Shown in pieces: positions 28,176 to 36,627 of a stretch of DNA of 64,000 bases (position 1 is its first letter; every line of letters begins with the position of its first letter). This stretch comes from Chryseobacterium rhizoplanae (GTDB lineage: Bacteria > Bacteroidota > Bacteroidia > Flavobacteriales > Weeksellaceae). The translations under genes and the position numbers were made by a program. The notes beneath the pieces were generated by a model. That model was not told the DNA's origin, ran no database searches, and was given only the letters and a program-made list of their open reading frames with translations. The stretch is taken from positions 434,001 to 498,000 of the forward strand of contig NZ_FXTC01000001.1 of the NCBI RefSeq assembly GCF_900182655.1, written 5' to 3'.

Positions 28176-28378
28176 ATTTTACATTCTATATTCATTGTCG
28201 ATGCGCATATGTTCAGAAACCATAAAGATAAAAGAACATGCTGAAAAATATCTTGAGCAGGAAATCAATACGAAATGACGGCAGCATGGGATATTATCCG
28301 GAACAAGTGTAACAATATTAAGAAACCTTCACCATTCATTACAGGAAAAAATAATAAATCAATATCTTTGAAAAGAAT
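28007..28378. other. Degraded intergenic region between isochorismatase and HAD genes
   Basis: This 372-base stretch contains the minus-strand 58-codon frame near its left side and the collapsed galT relic on its right. A minus-strand CAAATATA-type complement (TATATTTG, 28122-28129) fits a -7 promoter element for the isochorismatase side. Nothing else was recognised. Confidence 0.55.
28205..28367 (+). pseudogene. Collapsed relic of a second galT copy
   Basis: The sequence from about 28287 to 28367 closely follows the last 80 bases of galT, including the stop region and the trailer AATAATAAATCAATATC, with several substitutions and small indels. Just upstream, TATCTTGAGCAGGAAAT (28248-28264) is identical to an internal galT stretch at 26808-26824. 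The bases between those galT blocks are missing, so this is a galT copy with internal deletions. It has no usable reading frame. Confidence 0.8.
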
Positions 28379-29179
28379 ATGGAACAGATTAAATTAATTG
28401 TGACGGACATGGATGGGACATTTCTCAATTCCAGCCATGAAATGAGCCCTGAGTTTTCGGATGTTTACCAGGAACTGAAAAAAAGAAATATTGTTTTTGT
28501 ACCCGCAAGCGGAAGACAGATGCCGGGCATTACCCATTATTTCGGAGAAATAGAAAGTGAGATTGGTTTTATTGCTGAAAACGGAGGCTATATAATTTAT
28601 AAAGATCAGGAGCTTTTCGCCGATACACTAGAATATCAGTATATTGTTGAGATCATCAAAGCTGTCCGCGAAATACCGGGTGCAAAAGCCGTACTTTCAG
28701 CTAAAAAGATGGCTTATTACGAAACCGAAGATCAGCAGTTTGTAGATTTTTTCTCCAAATACTATACTGAAAACATGAAGAAGGATGATCTGACAGAAAA
28801 AATTGATGATACCGCCTTTAAAATAGCAGTATATCATCCTGAAGGTTCCGAAAAATATCTGTATCCGGCCCTTAAAAGATTTGAAGAATTCGGTCTTGAA
28901 GTGGTAGTCTCCGGGGAGTATTGGCTGGACGTTATGAATAAGGATATCAATAAAGGGAACGCTTTGAAAATCCTTCAGAAATCGTTGGGGATTTCTCCTG
29001 AAAATACGATGGCTTTCGGAGATTATATGAACGATATAGAAATGCTGAAGAATGCCAGATATTCTTACGCCATGAAAAATGCCCATCCGAATGTAAAAGA
29101 GGTAGCTAATTTTGAAGCATGTACCAATGACAGCTTCGGAGTTCTTAAAACGATTAAGGACTATCTGAATTTGAATTAA
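28379..29179 (+). CDS. Cof-type HAD-superfamily phosphatase
   Basis: The 266-residue cytoplasmic protein has the HAD motif I DMDGTFLNS near residue 10 with the nucleophilic Asp, the cap-domain layout of the Cof/YidA subfamily (type IIB), the catalytic Lys region INKGNALKIL, and motif IV GDYMNDIEML near residue 220. Such enzymes dephosphorylate sugar phosphates and related metabolites with broad specificity. Its position after galK-galT suggests sugar-phosphate turnover, but the substrate is not known. Confidence 0.93.
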   Translation: MEQIKLIVTDMDGTFLNSSHEMSPEFSDVYQELKKRNIVFVPASGRQMPGITHYFGEIESEIGFIAENGGYIIYKDQELFADTLEYQYIVEIIKAVREIPGAKAVLSAKKMAYYETEDQQFVDFFSKYYTENMKKDDLTEKIDDTAFKIAVYHPEGSEKYLYPALKRFEEFGLEVVVSGEYWLDVMNKDINKGNALKILQKSLGISPENTMAFGDYMNDIEMLKNARYSYAMKNAHPNVKEVANFEACTNDSFGVLKTIKDYLNLN

Positions 29180-29234
29180 TTCATCCGTACACCAAAATTT
29201 CATTATACTTTGAACACCAATTAAAACTGATAAT

Positions 29235-29441
29235 ATGAATACATCAACCGGTAGAAAGCCAGCCAAAACATGCTATGAGCATATCGGCGGAAAATTAGGG
29301 CAGCTTCTTTTAGAACAATTTGTAGAGAAAGGCTGGATTGCTAAGGATAGCCCTGCTGACCGTAACTATTATATTACGGATAAAGGACAGGAAGAGTTTA
29401 CAAAACTGGGCATTGATCTGTCACAAATAAAAGCAGAATAG
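29235..29441 (+). CDS. Minimal ArsR-related protein lacking the usual helix-turn-helix half
   Basis: The 68-residue protein contains RKPAKTCYEHIGGKLGQLLLEQFVEKGWI and a later YYITDKGQEEFTKLGIDL. This resembles the carboxy-terminal region of longer ArsR-type regulators of the RxCYDHLAGxLG type, where it follows the DNA-binding domain. Here the frame has only that part, and nothing helix-turn-helix-like is encoded upstream. It may be a stand-alone winged-helix or ligand-binding module, or a regulator remnant. Confidence 0.7.
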   Translation: MNTSTGRKPAKTCYEHIGGKLGQLLLEQFVEKGWIAKDSPADRNYYITDKGQEEFTKLGIDLSQIKAE

Positions 29442-29506
29442 AGCCCAATCACTTTTCAATCCATTGAGATAATAATCGGGACCAACGTGAGTGAACCATT
29501 GTTTAA

Positions 29507-30349
29507 TTAGTTTTTGAAATGTTTCCTTAAAAAAGCAAGACTGCCTTCAGCCAGCTCCTGAGCATCATAAGGTGATTTTTGCCATAATGAAACCTTTTCC
29601 TGCATTCCGGAAATTGAGGAGCTGAAATTTTCAAGAACCAGATTTCCTTCAAAATTGATTTTTTTCAATGCTGAGAAAAACTCTTCCCAATTGATTGTCC
29701 CTTCTCCCAGCATACCGCGGTGAGATTCTGTAATATGAATATGCTTCAGCATTTTCCCGGAATTGATGATCGGGTCATAAAAATTATTTTCTTCGATATT
29801 CATATGAAAGGTATCAAGATGAAGGAAGAGATTATTTTTGCCTGTTTTCTTAATAATCTCCAGGACATTTTCTGCGGTATTGCAAACATACGATTCATAG
29901 CGGTTTATAGGTTCTATGGCGATATCTATATTTCTGCTCCGGGCGTAATCTCCCACCTTGCACCATACTTCAGCAATGATTTCTTTTTCATTTTCTGTAA
30001 GTGGTTTTCCGGTAAAGACACCTATTCCACTGTGTAAAACTCCTGCCAGCAGATTGGTCTCCAGCTCATCAGCTTTATCAATTGCTTTTTTGATCAGCTT
30101 TTCTGCTGCTTCAGGATAAAACGCAATATGAGCATCTTTGGGAAGATTCAGCGAACATACAACCTCCAGATGATTCTCTTTCAGCTGTTTTTTTACTGTT
30201 CCGGCATCAAAATCCATTGAGCACGGAAGCAGTATTTCGATGAGATCAAACCCGGCCTGAGCAGTTTTTTCTATAGCATATTTTCCTGATTCTGCATTCC
30301 ATAACGGAGTAATCCAGGAGAGTAGGGAAGCTCCAAACTTTATATTCAT
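29507..30349 (-). CDS. Ketose 3-epimerase-like TIM-barrel protein (tagatose/psicose epimerase family)
   Basis: The 280-residue protein belongs to the xylose-isomerase-like/AP-endonuclease-2 superfamily. Metal ligands and signatures of the D-tagatose 3-epimerase branch are visible: AIEPINRYES with Glu, LHLDTFHMNIEE with Asp and His, HIHITESHRGMLGEG, and VLENFS with the final Glu. Such enzymes interconvert ketoses such as fructose and psicose or tagatose and sorbose. It is the last gene of the minus-strand cluster with a fructokinase, so it probably feeds a ketose into that kinase. Confidence 0.88.
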   Translation of the reverse strand: MNIKFGASLLSWITPLWNAESGKYAIEKTAQAGFDLIEILLPCSMDFDAGTVKKQLKENHLEVVCSLNLPKDAHIAFYPEAAEKLIKKAIDKADELETNLLAGVLHSGIGVFTGKPLTENEKEIIAEVWCKVGDYARSRNIDIAIEPINRYESYVCNTAENVLEIIKKTGKNNLFLHLDTFHMNIEENNFYDPIINSGKMLKHIHITESHRGMLGEGTINWEEFFSALKKINFEGNLVLENFSSSISGMQEKVSLWQKSPYDAQELAEGSLAFLRKHFKN

Positions 30350-30369
30350 TATATTTTATTTATTTTATT

Positions 30370-31779
30370 TTAAAAAATCCACCATTCTGTTCGTATTCCG
30401 AAATATGTCCCGAATCTTTTGGCTCCTGACTGTTGTAAAAATGGTGAATAAAGACTGTTCAGAGCCTCATCATTATATCTTGATACTTCAGCAATAAAAC
30501 GGATGTGAGGTCTTGCCCAGACACTGCGTTCCGCTGTAGGAACAATGGTGGGAGCCAAAACCAGTTTCATCATTGATGCGGCATCCTGGGTTCCGTTTTT
30601 TCGTGCTGCATAATGGAATTCGGAAAGAATATGAAACCAGTTGTTAAAATAGTAAGTGGCCCTGATTCCTGTATTAAATTCTGTTTTCCTGTTGAAAATT
30701 TCACGGCTATAATAATCTGAAGCTTTATCATTACTGGCTGATCCTCCTTTACTCTTCGTGAAAACGGCATAAGGATTAAGTGACCAACGGTTGGAGATAT
30801 TCCAGAGGAAATGTTCAACAACCGTAAAAGAGTATGCTCCTTTGTATGTTTTTGTAGTTTCATCAGGTGCTCCATAGGTACGCCAGGTCTGTGTATTCCC
30901 ATTATCGCCTCCATTAGCAATTCCGGTTCCGTATCTTACAGAAAACTGATTGAATGAACCCGGAATTTTTGTTGCAATATCTGTATTTAATTTGGCTCCA
31001 AAAACCCAACCCTGATCTGACGGGTATTGCTCTACGGAATTTTCTCCCGATTTTTCTACATGATGAAATTCTGCCAGTAATTTGAGTTTATGTTTTGTAT
31101 TTTTAAATGGCAGCGTCTGTTCCAGGACCAAAACTTCTCTCTGCCTGTAAATGAGGTTTTTTGATCCGCTGATCACATTGGTGTAAGAATAGGGTGTAGA
31201 GTTGCTGGCAGCAGTATCAATAGCTGCAGGGAAAAACATGGAAAATCTTGTGTTTTTATGCCTCAATCCCCAACCGGTTGCCGAATGGTCATCAAAATAA
31301 AAATAATCTGCAATGTGAATATCATCATATCTCAGCCATCTTGATCCGGCCCAGACATCCCAGTCACTTCCCATAATATTTCTGGCCTCAACAAATGCTT
31401 CCGGTAAGGCAACAATCATTCCCTGATTGGATTTTGAATCTACATTTCCCAGAAAAGTTCCGCCTGAATAAAAGCTCAGCCTTGCCTGCATATCGATCTT
31501 TGTACTTTTTGTACTGTCACCGTTTACCACGGGACTAAAATGGAAAGCTGGCAAGAAATCAACATAATCTCCCTGATCCATTCTGCCTCCTAAAGATCCC
31601 TGGTTGTTCAGGTTCAGCTGTCTCCCGGTTTTGCCATCAGCATTTGGAGAATAACCAGCTCCGATTCTCCCGGTTGTACCAAAGGAAAATTTTTTGTTGG
31701 TTATTACGATCTGGGCATTAATTCCCTTGCCGGCGCATACAAGTAAAATGCACCAGGCTAATAAAAGCTTTGTTTTCAT
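30370..31779 (-). CDS. LamB/ScrY-type outer-membrane carbohydrate porin
   Basis: The 469-residue protein has a signal peptide (MKTKLLLAWC to GINAQ), alternating amphipathic strands throughout and an aromatic carboxy terminus ending EWWIF, as in maltoporins. The segment AGSRWLRYDDIHIADYFYFDD corresponds to the maltoporin block with RHDVHxxDFYYWD. It should form a trimeric sugar channel in the outer membrane. It lies 5 bases after the MFS permease gene and completes an outer-to-inner uptake route. Non-SusCD glycan porins of this type are less common in Bacteroidota. Confidence 0.87.
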   Translation of the reverse strand: MKTKLLLAWCILLVCAGKGINAQIVITNKKFSFGTTGRIGAGYSPNADGKTGRQLNLNNQGSLGGRMDQGDYVDFLPAFHFSPVVNGDSTKSTKIDMQARLSFYSGGTFLGNVDSKSNQGMIVALPEAFVEARNIMGSDWDVWAGSRWLRYDDIHIADYFYFDDHSATGWGLRHKNTRFSMFFPAAIDTAASNSTPYSYTNVISGSKNLIYRQREVLVLEQTLPFKNTKHKLKLLAEFHHVEKSGENSVEQYPSDQGWVFGAKLNTDIATKIPGSFNQFSVRYGTGIANGGDNGNTQTWRTYGAPDETTKTYKGAYSFTVVEHFLWNISNRWSLNPYAVFTKSKGGSASNDKASDYYSREIFNRKTEFNTGIRATYYFNNWFHILSEFHYAARKNGTQDAASMMKLVLAPTIVPTAERSVWARPHIRFIAEVSRYNDEALNSLYSPFLQQSGAKRFGTYFGIRTEWWIF

Positions 31780-31784
31780 AGGAA

Positions 31785-33029
31785 TTATTTAAGTGTTTTG
31801 GGCTTATAGAATTTTAAAGCAAATAATAAAATAACTACATAGCAGAGAATAGGAAGGAGATAAGCATGAGCAATATCTTTTTCGGCAATTCTACCCATGA
31901 TCGGAGGGAAAACAGCGCCTCCAAACATGGCCATAACCAGAAATGATGAAGCCTGCTGAACTTTTGATCCTAATCTTTTAAGTCCAAGACTGAAAATAGT
32001 TGGATACATCACACTCAGGAACAGGTTGAGCAGAATAAGGCTGATAAATGAGGCCCATCCGAAGCTTTGGGAAATAATCAGGCACAGAACGATATTACAT
32101 GCGGTAAAGATAGTCAGCAGCTTGTTGGGAGCAATGAATCTCATCAGGAAAGTTCCGATAAATCTCCCAATCATCATCATCGCCATGCTCAAAGAAAAAT
32201 AATAGGAAGCCTGTATCTCCGGGAGATGCATTTTCTCGACACCGTAATTGATAAAATAAGCCCATGTTCCGCCCTGTGCGGCAATATTGAAAAACTGGGC
32301 AATCACTGCAAATATAAAATGCCTCTGCTTATAGAGCGGTGCGTGTGGATCTGACACAGACAGGTCTTCTCCTTTTTCATTTTCTGAAATAATGATATCT
32401 TCTGCATGAGGATCTTTGAGATCCGGTACTTTGATAAAGCTGAAAATAATGGTAATCGCCAGAATTACAATCCCAATCCATGTATAAAGATTTTTTACAG
32501 AATCCAGAGATCCTGTTCCGGAATCTGGAGCTCCAAAAATGAAATATCCACCCAGCAGAGGACCGATGATAGCTCCTAAACCATTAAATGATTGAGCAAA
32601 GTTAACCCTCTGATCACTCGTTCTTTCATCACCAAGAGCTGCTACAAAAGGGTGGGCTACCGTTTCAAGAGTTGCCATTCCCATAGCAAGTACAAAAAGA
32701 GCCAACCTGAAAAAGTCAAATGAAGAAGTATTAGCTGCCGGAATGAACAAGAAAGATCCCAGTGCAAATAGTGAAAGTCCCAGGATTACCCCCAATTTAT
32801 AACCAAACCTTTTCATAAAAAGCCCGGCCGGAATCCCCATAAGTGCGTATGCACCAAAAATGGAAAGCTGTACCAGCCCGGATTTGGATTTTGAAATATG
32901 AAGAACGTTCTGGAAATGCTTATTCAATACATCACCCATAGTAAGTGCAATGGCCCAGAAGAAAAATAATGACGTAACAAAAGACAGGATGATATAATAT
33001 TTCTTATCTGTAAATTTTGGAGTATTCAT
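31785..33029 (-). CDS. FucP-type MFS sugar:proton symporter
   Basis: The 414-residue inner-membrane protein has 12 predicted helices and the FucP/GluP-type opening FVTSLFFFWAIALTMGDVLNKHF. Conserved helix segments LVQLSIFGAYALMGIPAG and NFAQSFNGLGAIIGPLLGG are present. The central cytoplasmic loop is charged (residues about 200-230). The fructokinase and porin neighbours suggest a ketose or sucrose-derived sugar as substrate. It begins 11 bases after the kinase gene. Confidence 0.92.
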   Translation of the reverse strand: MNTPKFTDKKYYIILSFVTSLFFFWAIALTMGDVLNKHFQNVLHISKSKSGLVQLSIFGAYALMGIPAGLFMKRFGYKLGVILGLSLFALGSFLFIPAANTSSFDFFRLALFVLAMGMATLETVAHPFVAALGDERTSDQRVNFAQSFNGLGAIIGPLLGGYFIFGAPDSGTGSLDSVKNLYTWIGIVILAITIIFSFIKVPDLKDPHAEDIIISENEKGEDLSVSDPHAPLYKQRHFIFAVIAQFFNIAAQGGTWAYFINYGVEKMHLPEIQASYYFSLSMAMMMIGRFIGTFLMRFIAPNKLLTIFTACNIVLCLIISQSFGWASFISLILLNLFLSVMYPTIFSLGLKRLGSKVQQASSFLVMAMFGGAVFPPIMGRIAEKDIAHAYLLPILCYVVILLFALKFYKPKTLK

Positions 33030-33040
33030 ATAGTATGTTT

Positions 33041-33955
33041 TTAAGAGGTTTTACAGCTGTTTTTTTCTCTGAATGCCTTGAATTCTTCATAGGTATAATC
33101 CGGACATGCTCCCGCTTTCGATGTGATAAAAGCTCCCAATGACGTTGCCTGTTTCATGATCTCTTCCGGGGATCTGCCCTGAATTCTTTTAGACAGGAAC
33201 CCGGCAAGAAAAGAATCCCCACTTCCCACAGTATCTGCAATTTCAATATGAACCGCCGGGAAATTATAAGCAGTACCACCTATAAAGTATCTGGCACCTT
33301 TGCTTCCTTTGGTAAGAACAATTTCATTCAAATTAAAATAGGCCTGAAGATGTCTGATGCTGGTATCTTCATCAATATAATCTTCACCGAGATATTCAAG
33401 AATGGTTCTAAGTTCTGCCTTATTCATTTTAACAAGATCAGCTTTATGCAGTAATTTTTTAATGAACTCAAAATCGATAAAAGGAGGACGGAAATTAACA
33501 TCGAAAACCCTGAATTGTGAATATTCCAAAAGTTCAAGCAGAGTAGTTTGGGATGTTTTATTTCTTGTAATCAGACTTCCAAAAACGAATGCTTCTGAAT
33601 TTTGAATAAGTTCCCTATGTTCCGGCAGAGGCTGGATATAATCCCAGGCAACTTCCTGCACAATTTCATAAACAGCTTCCCCATGTTCATCAAAATCAGC
33701 AAGCACCGTTCCTGTAGCTTTTTCCTGATCTACCTGTATGAAATCTGTTGTTATTCCCCAGTTCTGAATTTGATTAAGAAGACAGTGTCCTAATTCATCG
33801 TTGCCAATTCTGCTCAACATTTTAGTATCGATTCCCATTTTGAAAAGGTTGTAGGCAACATTAAATGGCGCACCACCAGCTCTGGATCCGGTAGGGAAGA
33901 TGTCCCACAGAACCTCTCCAAAGCAAACGACCTGGTTTAATTTATTTTTTATCAT
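33041..33955 (-). CDS. PfkB-family sugar kinase, probable fructokinase
   Basis: The 304-residue protein has the ribokinase/PfkB layout: an amino-terminal CFGEVLWDIFPTG, the substrate-binding GGAPFNVAYNLFKMG, and the carboxy-terminal signature DTVGSGDSFLAGFLSK with the catalytic Asp in GSGDS. Its closest resemblance by motif is to fructokinases. It lies directly downstream of the LacI gene and is preceded by an AAACGTTT palindrome seven bases from its start codon. Fructose or an epimerised ketose is the likely substrate. Confidence 0.92.
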   Translation of the reverse strand: MIKNKLNQVVCFGEVLWDIFPTGSRAGGAPFNVAYNLFKMGIDTKMLSRIGNDELGHCLLNQIQNWGITTDFIQVDQEKATGTVLADFDEHGEAVYEIVQEVAWDYIQPLPEHRELIQNSEAFVFGSLITRNKTSQTTLLELLEYSQFRVFDVNFRPPFIDFEFIKKLLHKADLVKMNKAELRTILEYLGEDYIDEDTSIRHLQAYFNLNEIVLTKGSKGARYFIGGTAYNFPAVHIEIADTVGSGDSFLAGFLSKRIQGRSPEEIMKQATSLGAFITSKAGACPDYTYEEFKAFREKNSCKTS

Positions 33956-33961
33956 GATAGG

Positions 33962-33973
33962 TTAAACGTTTAA
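33962..33973 (-). promoter_or_regulatory. LacI-type operator candidate before the fructokinase gene
   Basis: The perfect 12-base palindrome TTAAACGTTTAA, with a central CG as in many LacI-family sites, lies between the LacI and kinase genes. A second copy (TTAAACGTTTAT, 35219-35230) sits upstream of the LacI gene. Bound repressor here could block transcription entering the transport and metabolic genes. Confidence 0.7.
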
Positions 33974-34009
33974 GTTATTGTTTAAAAAAAATGTTTTATG
34001 TTATATTAA

Positions 34010-35017
34010 TTATTTTAAAGAGGCTTTGGCAATCAGTTTTGCGGATAATGTTACCCTTTTTCCTGTCGCTGTATACTCATTGATCTGTCCGTCCAGTAGC
34101 TTGATTGCCTCTTCAGCCATCTCTTCAATGGGCTGCTGGATGTAGGTGATCTCCGTAGGGAACAGATCATACGCATCGGTTTGATCAAATGCAACTACAG
34201 AAACCTGCTCCGGAACTTTTATATTGTTTTTAACGAGGTAGGAAAGTCCCGCTACTGCAAGTTTATTACTGGAAAAATATAATGCTGTATTTTCAGGTTT
34301 TTTTCCCAAGCTATTTTCAAGCTGATAATGTACCTCCTGTGCTATGTTTTCCAATCCTACCAAAAGATATTGTATTTCAGCTGTTTTGTTGGAAGAGCTT
34401 ATTGCTTTTTCAAAACCATGCTGTCGGTCCAGCAGATGTGGAAGTTCAGTTTCGTAACCAATATAGATCATTTTATCAAAATCCTTATTAAGAAGCAGGC
34501 TGGTTGTTCTCTCGGCTATCTCCTGATTATCAATGGTAATTCCGGGAACAGAAACTCCTTTAAGATATCTGTCAATAGTTACAACAGGATATTTAATATG
34601 AATAAGATTCTCAAGTGTCTTTTCTGATCCAGCTACCGGGGCAACGATCATTCCGTCTACCTGTTGCTGCGAAAAGAGTTCGGTAAGTTTTTTAAATTTT
34701 TCTGCATTTTCGTCAGAACTGCCAATAATCAGCGTATAGCCTAATTTTAAAGCTTTATCTTCCAGATTCCTTGCCATATGAGAATAGAAGTCATTGGAGA
34801 TGTCTGCAACGATCAATCCCAGAAGCTTTGTTTTATTGGTTTTAAGACTTTTTGCGATCTTATTGGGCGTGTAGTTAATCGTTTCAGCAATTTCAAAAAT
34901 TTTTTTCCGGGTCTCCTCGCTAATGCGCTGTCCTTCCTTTTTGTTGAGAACATAAGATACTGTGGCTACGGAAACTCCTGCCAGTTTAGCAATATCTTTT
35001 ATAGAAGACCTTTTCAT
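34010..35017 (-). CDS. LacI-family transcriptional repressor
   Basis: The 335-residue protein starts with the LacI helix-turn-helix and hinge: SIKDIAKLAGVSVATVSYVLN, then KIFEIAETINYTPNKIAKSLK. A periplasmic-binding-protein-like sugar-sensing domain follows from about residue 60 (LLGLIVADISNDFYSHMARNLE). It is the first gene of the ketose cluster, with AAACGTTT-centred palindromes on both sides. A good promoter lies upstream: minus-strand TATTTTTG at 35035-35042 with TTG at 35064-35066, 21 bases apart. Confidence 0.95.
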   Translation of the reverse strand: MKRSSIKDIAKLAGVSVATVSYVLNKKEGQRISEETRKKIFEIAETINYTPNKIAKSLKTNKTKLLGLIVADISNDFYSHMARNLEDKALKLGYTLIIGSSDENAEKFKKLTELFSQQQVDGMIVAPVAGSEKTLENLIHIKYPVVTIDRYLKGVSVPGITIDNQEIAERTTSLLLNKDFDKMIYIGYETELPHLLDRQHGFEKAISSSNKTAEIQYLLVGLENIAQEVHYQLENSLGKKPENTALYFSSNKLAVAGLSYLVKNNIKVPEQVSVVAFDQTDAYDLFPTEITYIQQPIEEMAEEAIKLLDGQINEYTATGKRVTLSAKLIAKASLK

Positions 35018-35723
35018 TGTATTTTATTAATGCACAAAAATATTTCATAAAATAGTAAAAAAACAATAGCTGTGTTTTTTGACAGTTTCAGAAAAAAGTG
35101 TAATTTCGCACATTTTTTTAAAACACCATAAATATTTCATTTTCAGTATTTTAAGTAGTAAAGGTGTATTTTAATATGAACAAATTGTTAACTTATTTAA
35201 TGTAATAATTGAATTTGGTTAAACGTTTATCCAATATTTTTTTTAAAATTTTATATTTTCTGTCTATTATTTAAATTATAGTAAAGAAAAATTATCATTG
35301 GTTTGAATTTGGTGGTATGCAGATTCCAGAACATAGGTTTGAATCTCTCACCCTTCACAATTATTATAACAAAATAATACAAAAGCTGTAAAATATTTAC
35401 CGCTTTTTTGTTTTATGCAGGTACAAAAGTGCTAAATAAAAAGCTATAATCTTTAAACTGATTATTTATTAGCCGGTAAAAAATTACCTGATCATTTTCT
35501 TTTTTAAAATATCCGGATGGTAGTAATGACAGAATAATCAAATTCACAAAAAATCTATCGGGACATCGAAATCTATCGATAGGTTATGTTTTGCCTGATT
35601 ACTAAAAATCAACAATTTTGCAAAAAAAATTATTATTGACCCGATGTTTACATCCATGAAAATAAGATTCTAAAAACACATTTAATAGTGAGGGTTAACT
35701 CCTTTATTACCTCAAGTGAGAAT
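35018..35723. other. Intergenic region between the ketose locus and the C1q-like genes
   Basis: This 706-base A+T-rich region contains the LacI promoter, a second operator candidate TTAAACGTTTAT (35219-35230), and further right a 10-base direct repeat AAATCTATCG at 35551-35560 and 35570-35579. The second copy is part of the palindrome CTATCGATAG. These repeats may regulate the secreted-protein genes. No coding frame or RNA gene was recognised. Confidence 0.55.
35035..35066 (-). promoter_or_regulatory. Bacteroidota-type promoter of the LacI gene
   Basis: On the minus strand TTG (35064-35066) is separated by 21 bases from TATTTTTG (35035-35042), matching the TTG-N(about 19-23)-TAnnTTTG pattern. 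The -7 element ends 17 bases before the ATG at 35017, leaving a short leader. Confidence 0.6.
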
Positions 35724-36617
35724 ATGAAAAAAACACATAAAACACTGATTTTACCTTGTTGCTTCTTTATCAATTTATTGAGTGCACAAGTAGGAATGGG
35801 AACAAATAATCCACAAGGGATTTTACATGTAGATGGAGCTAAGGATAATTCTGCTTCAGGAGCACCAACGGCAACGCAAGTTTCAAATGATTTTATTGTA
35901 AATAAAACAACAGGATTCATTGGTGCAGGAGTTCTTAATCCTCAGGTGCAGTTCGATATCAGATCAGCAGGTGCTGAAAATGCCCTTGGTCTAGGGACAA
36001 CAACGATGTCGGCGGTGGCTGCAGGTGCAGGTGCTACACGATACGATGTAAACAATATACCGGTAGGTCCTAAAATAGAAGTGTCTGATGGCGCAGTATG
36101 GCACAAAGCTTATATTGCTCCTCAAAAGGCAGTGATTGTTGTCCGTAAAATTGTAAGTCAGTCTATACCCTCTGCCTCTGCAACAACTATTGTTAATTGG
36201 AACGAGGTACGTGACATGAGCAATAGCTTTGATCCCAGCTCAGGTGAGTTTACAGCTCCCCGAAATGGAACTTATACTTTTTTATTAACATTCAATTTTA
36301 GTGGAGCCGTTATTAGTGATGGGTCCAGAGTTGAGTCACAATTTTATAATCCCACTACAAACCTGGTTCTTGCCAGTGTATATAAAACTTTCGGCCAGTC
36401 TATGACAGGTACAGCTGATGACGCTAATTCTACCCGGTCAACACAGGCTGGAGGATCAAGTACTGTTACCCTTACTCTTACTGCAGGAACTAAAGTAAGT
36501 GTCAGACTATATCAAAATCTTACTTCAGGGGCTATTCCGCTTAGAGTGACAACTGATTCTTCGAACCCTGCAAATCCAGATGATGGATTTAACAATTTAA
36601 CCATAATAGAACATTAA
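35724..36617 (+). CDS. Secreted C1q-like surface protein, paralogue 1
   Basis: The start at 35724 is preferred over 35688 because it begins with a signal peptide (MKKTHKTLILPCCFF to LSAQ). The product is 297 residues. After the signal comes the VGMGTNNPQGILHVDGAKDN pattern typical of flavobacterial secreted surface and fibre-like proteins. The last 140 residues fit a C1q/TNF-like jelly roll, with SGEFTAPRNGTYTFLLTFNFSG and the terminal NNLTIIEH. It is the first of three adjacent paralogues, 10 bases before the next. The likely role is a trimeric surface or adhesin-like protein; no enzymatic motif is seen. Confidence 0.85.
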   Translation: MKKTHKTLILPCCFFINLLSAQVGMGTNNPQGILHVDGAKDNSASGAPTATQVSNDFIVNKTTGFIGAGVLNPQVQFDIRSAGAENALGLGTTTMSAVAAGAGATRYDVNNIPVGPKIEVSDGAVWHKAYIAPQKAVIVVRKIVSQSIPSASATTIVNWNEVRDMSNSFDPSSGEFTAPRNGTYTFLLTFNFSGAVISDGSRVESQFYNPTTNLVLASVYKTFGQSMTGTADDANSTRSTQAGGSSTVTLTLTAGTKVSVRLYQNLTSGAIPLRVTTDSSNPANPDDGFNNLTIIEH

Positions 36618-36627
36618 GATATAGATT

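Noticed and set aside
35094..35117. AAAAGTGT-N8-ACATTTTT resembling the AraR motif
   Set aside because: Spacing is eight rather than seven bases and the right half-site is poor; it lies upstream of a LacI gene unrelated to arabinose.
35335..35359. GGTTTGAATC followed by CTCACCC, reminiscent of a tRNA T-arm
   Set aside because: The flanking bases cannot form the T stem and no acceptor, D or anticodon arm is present.
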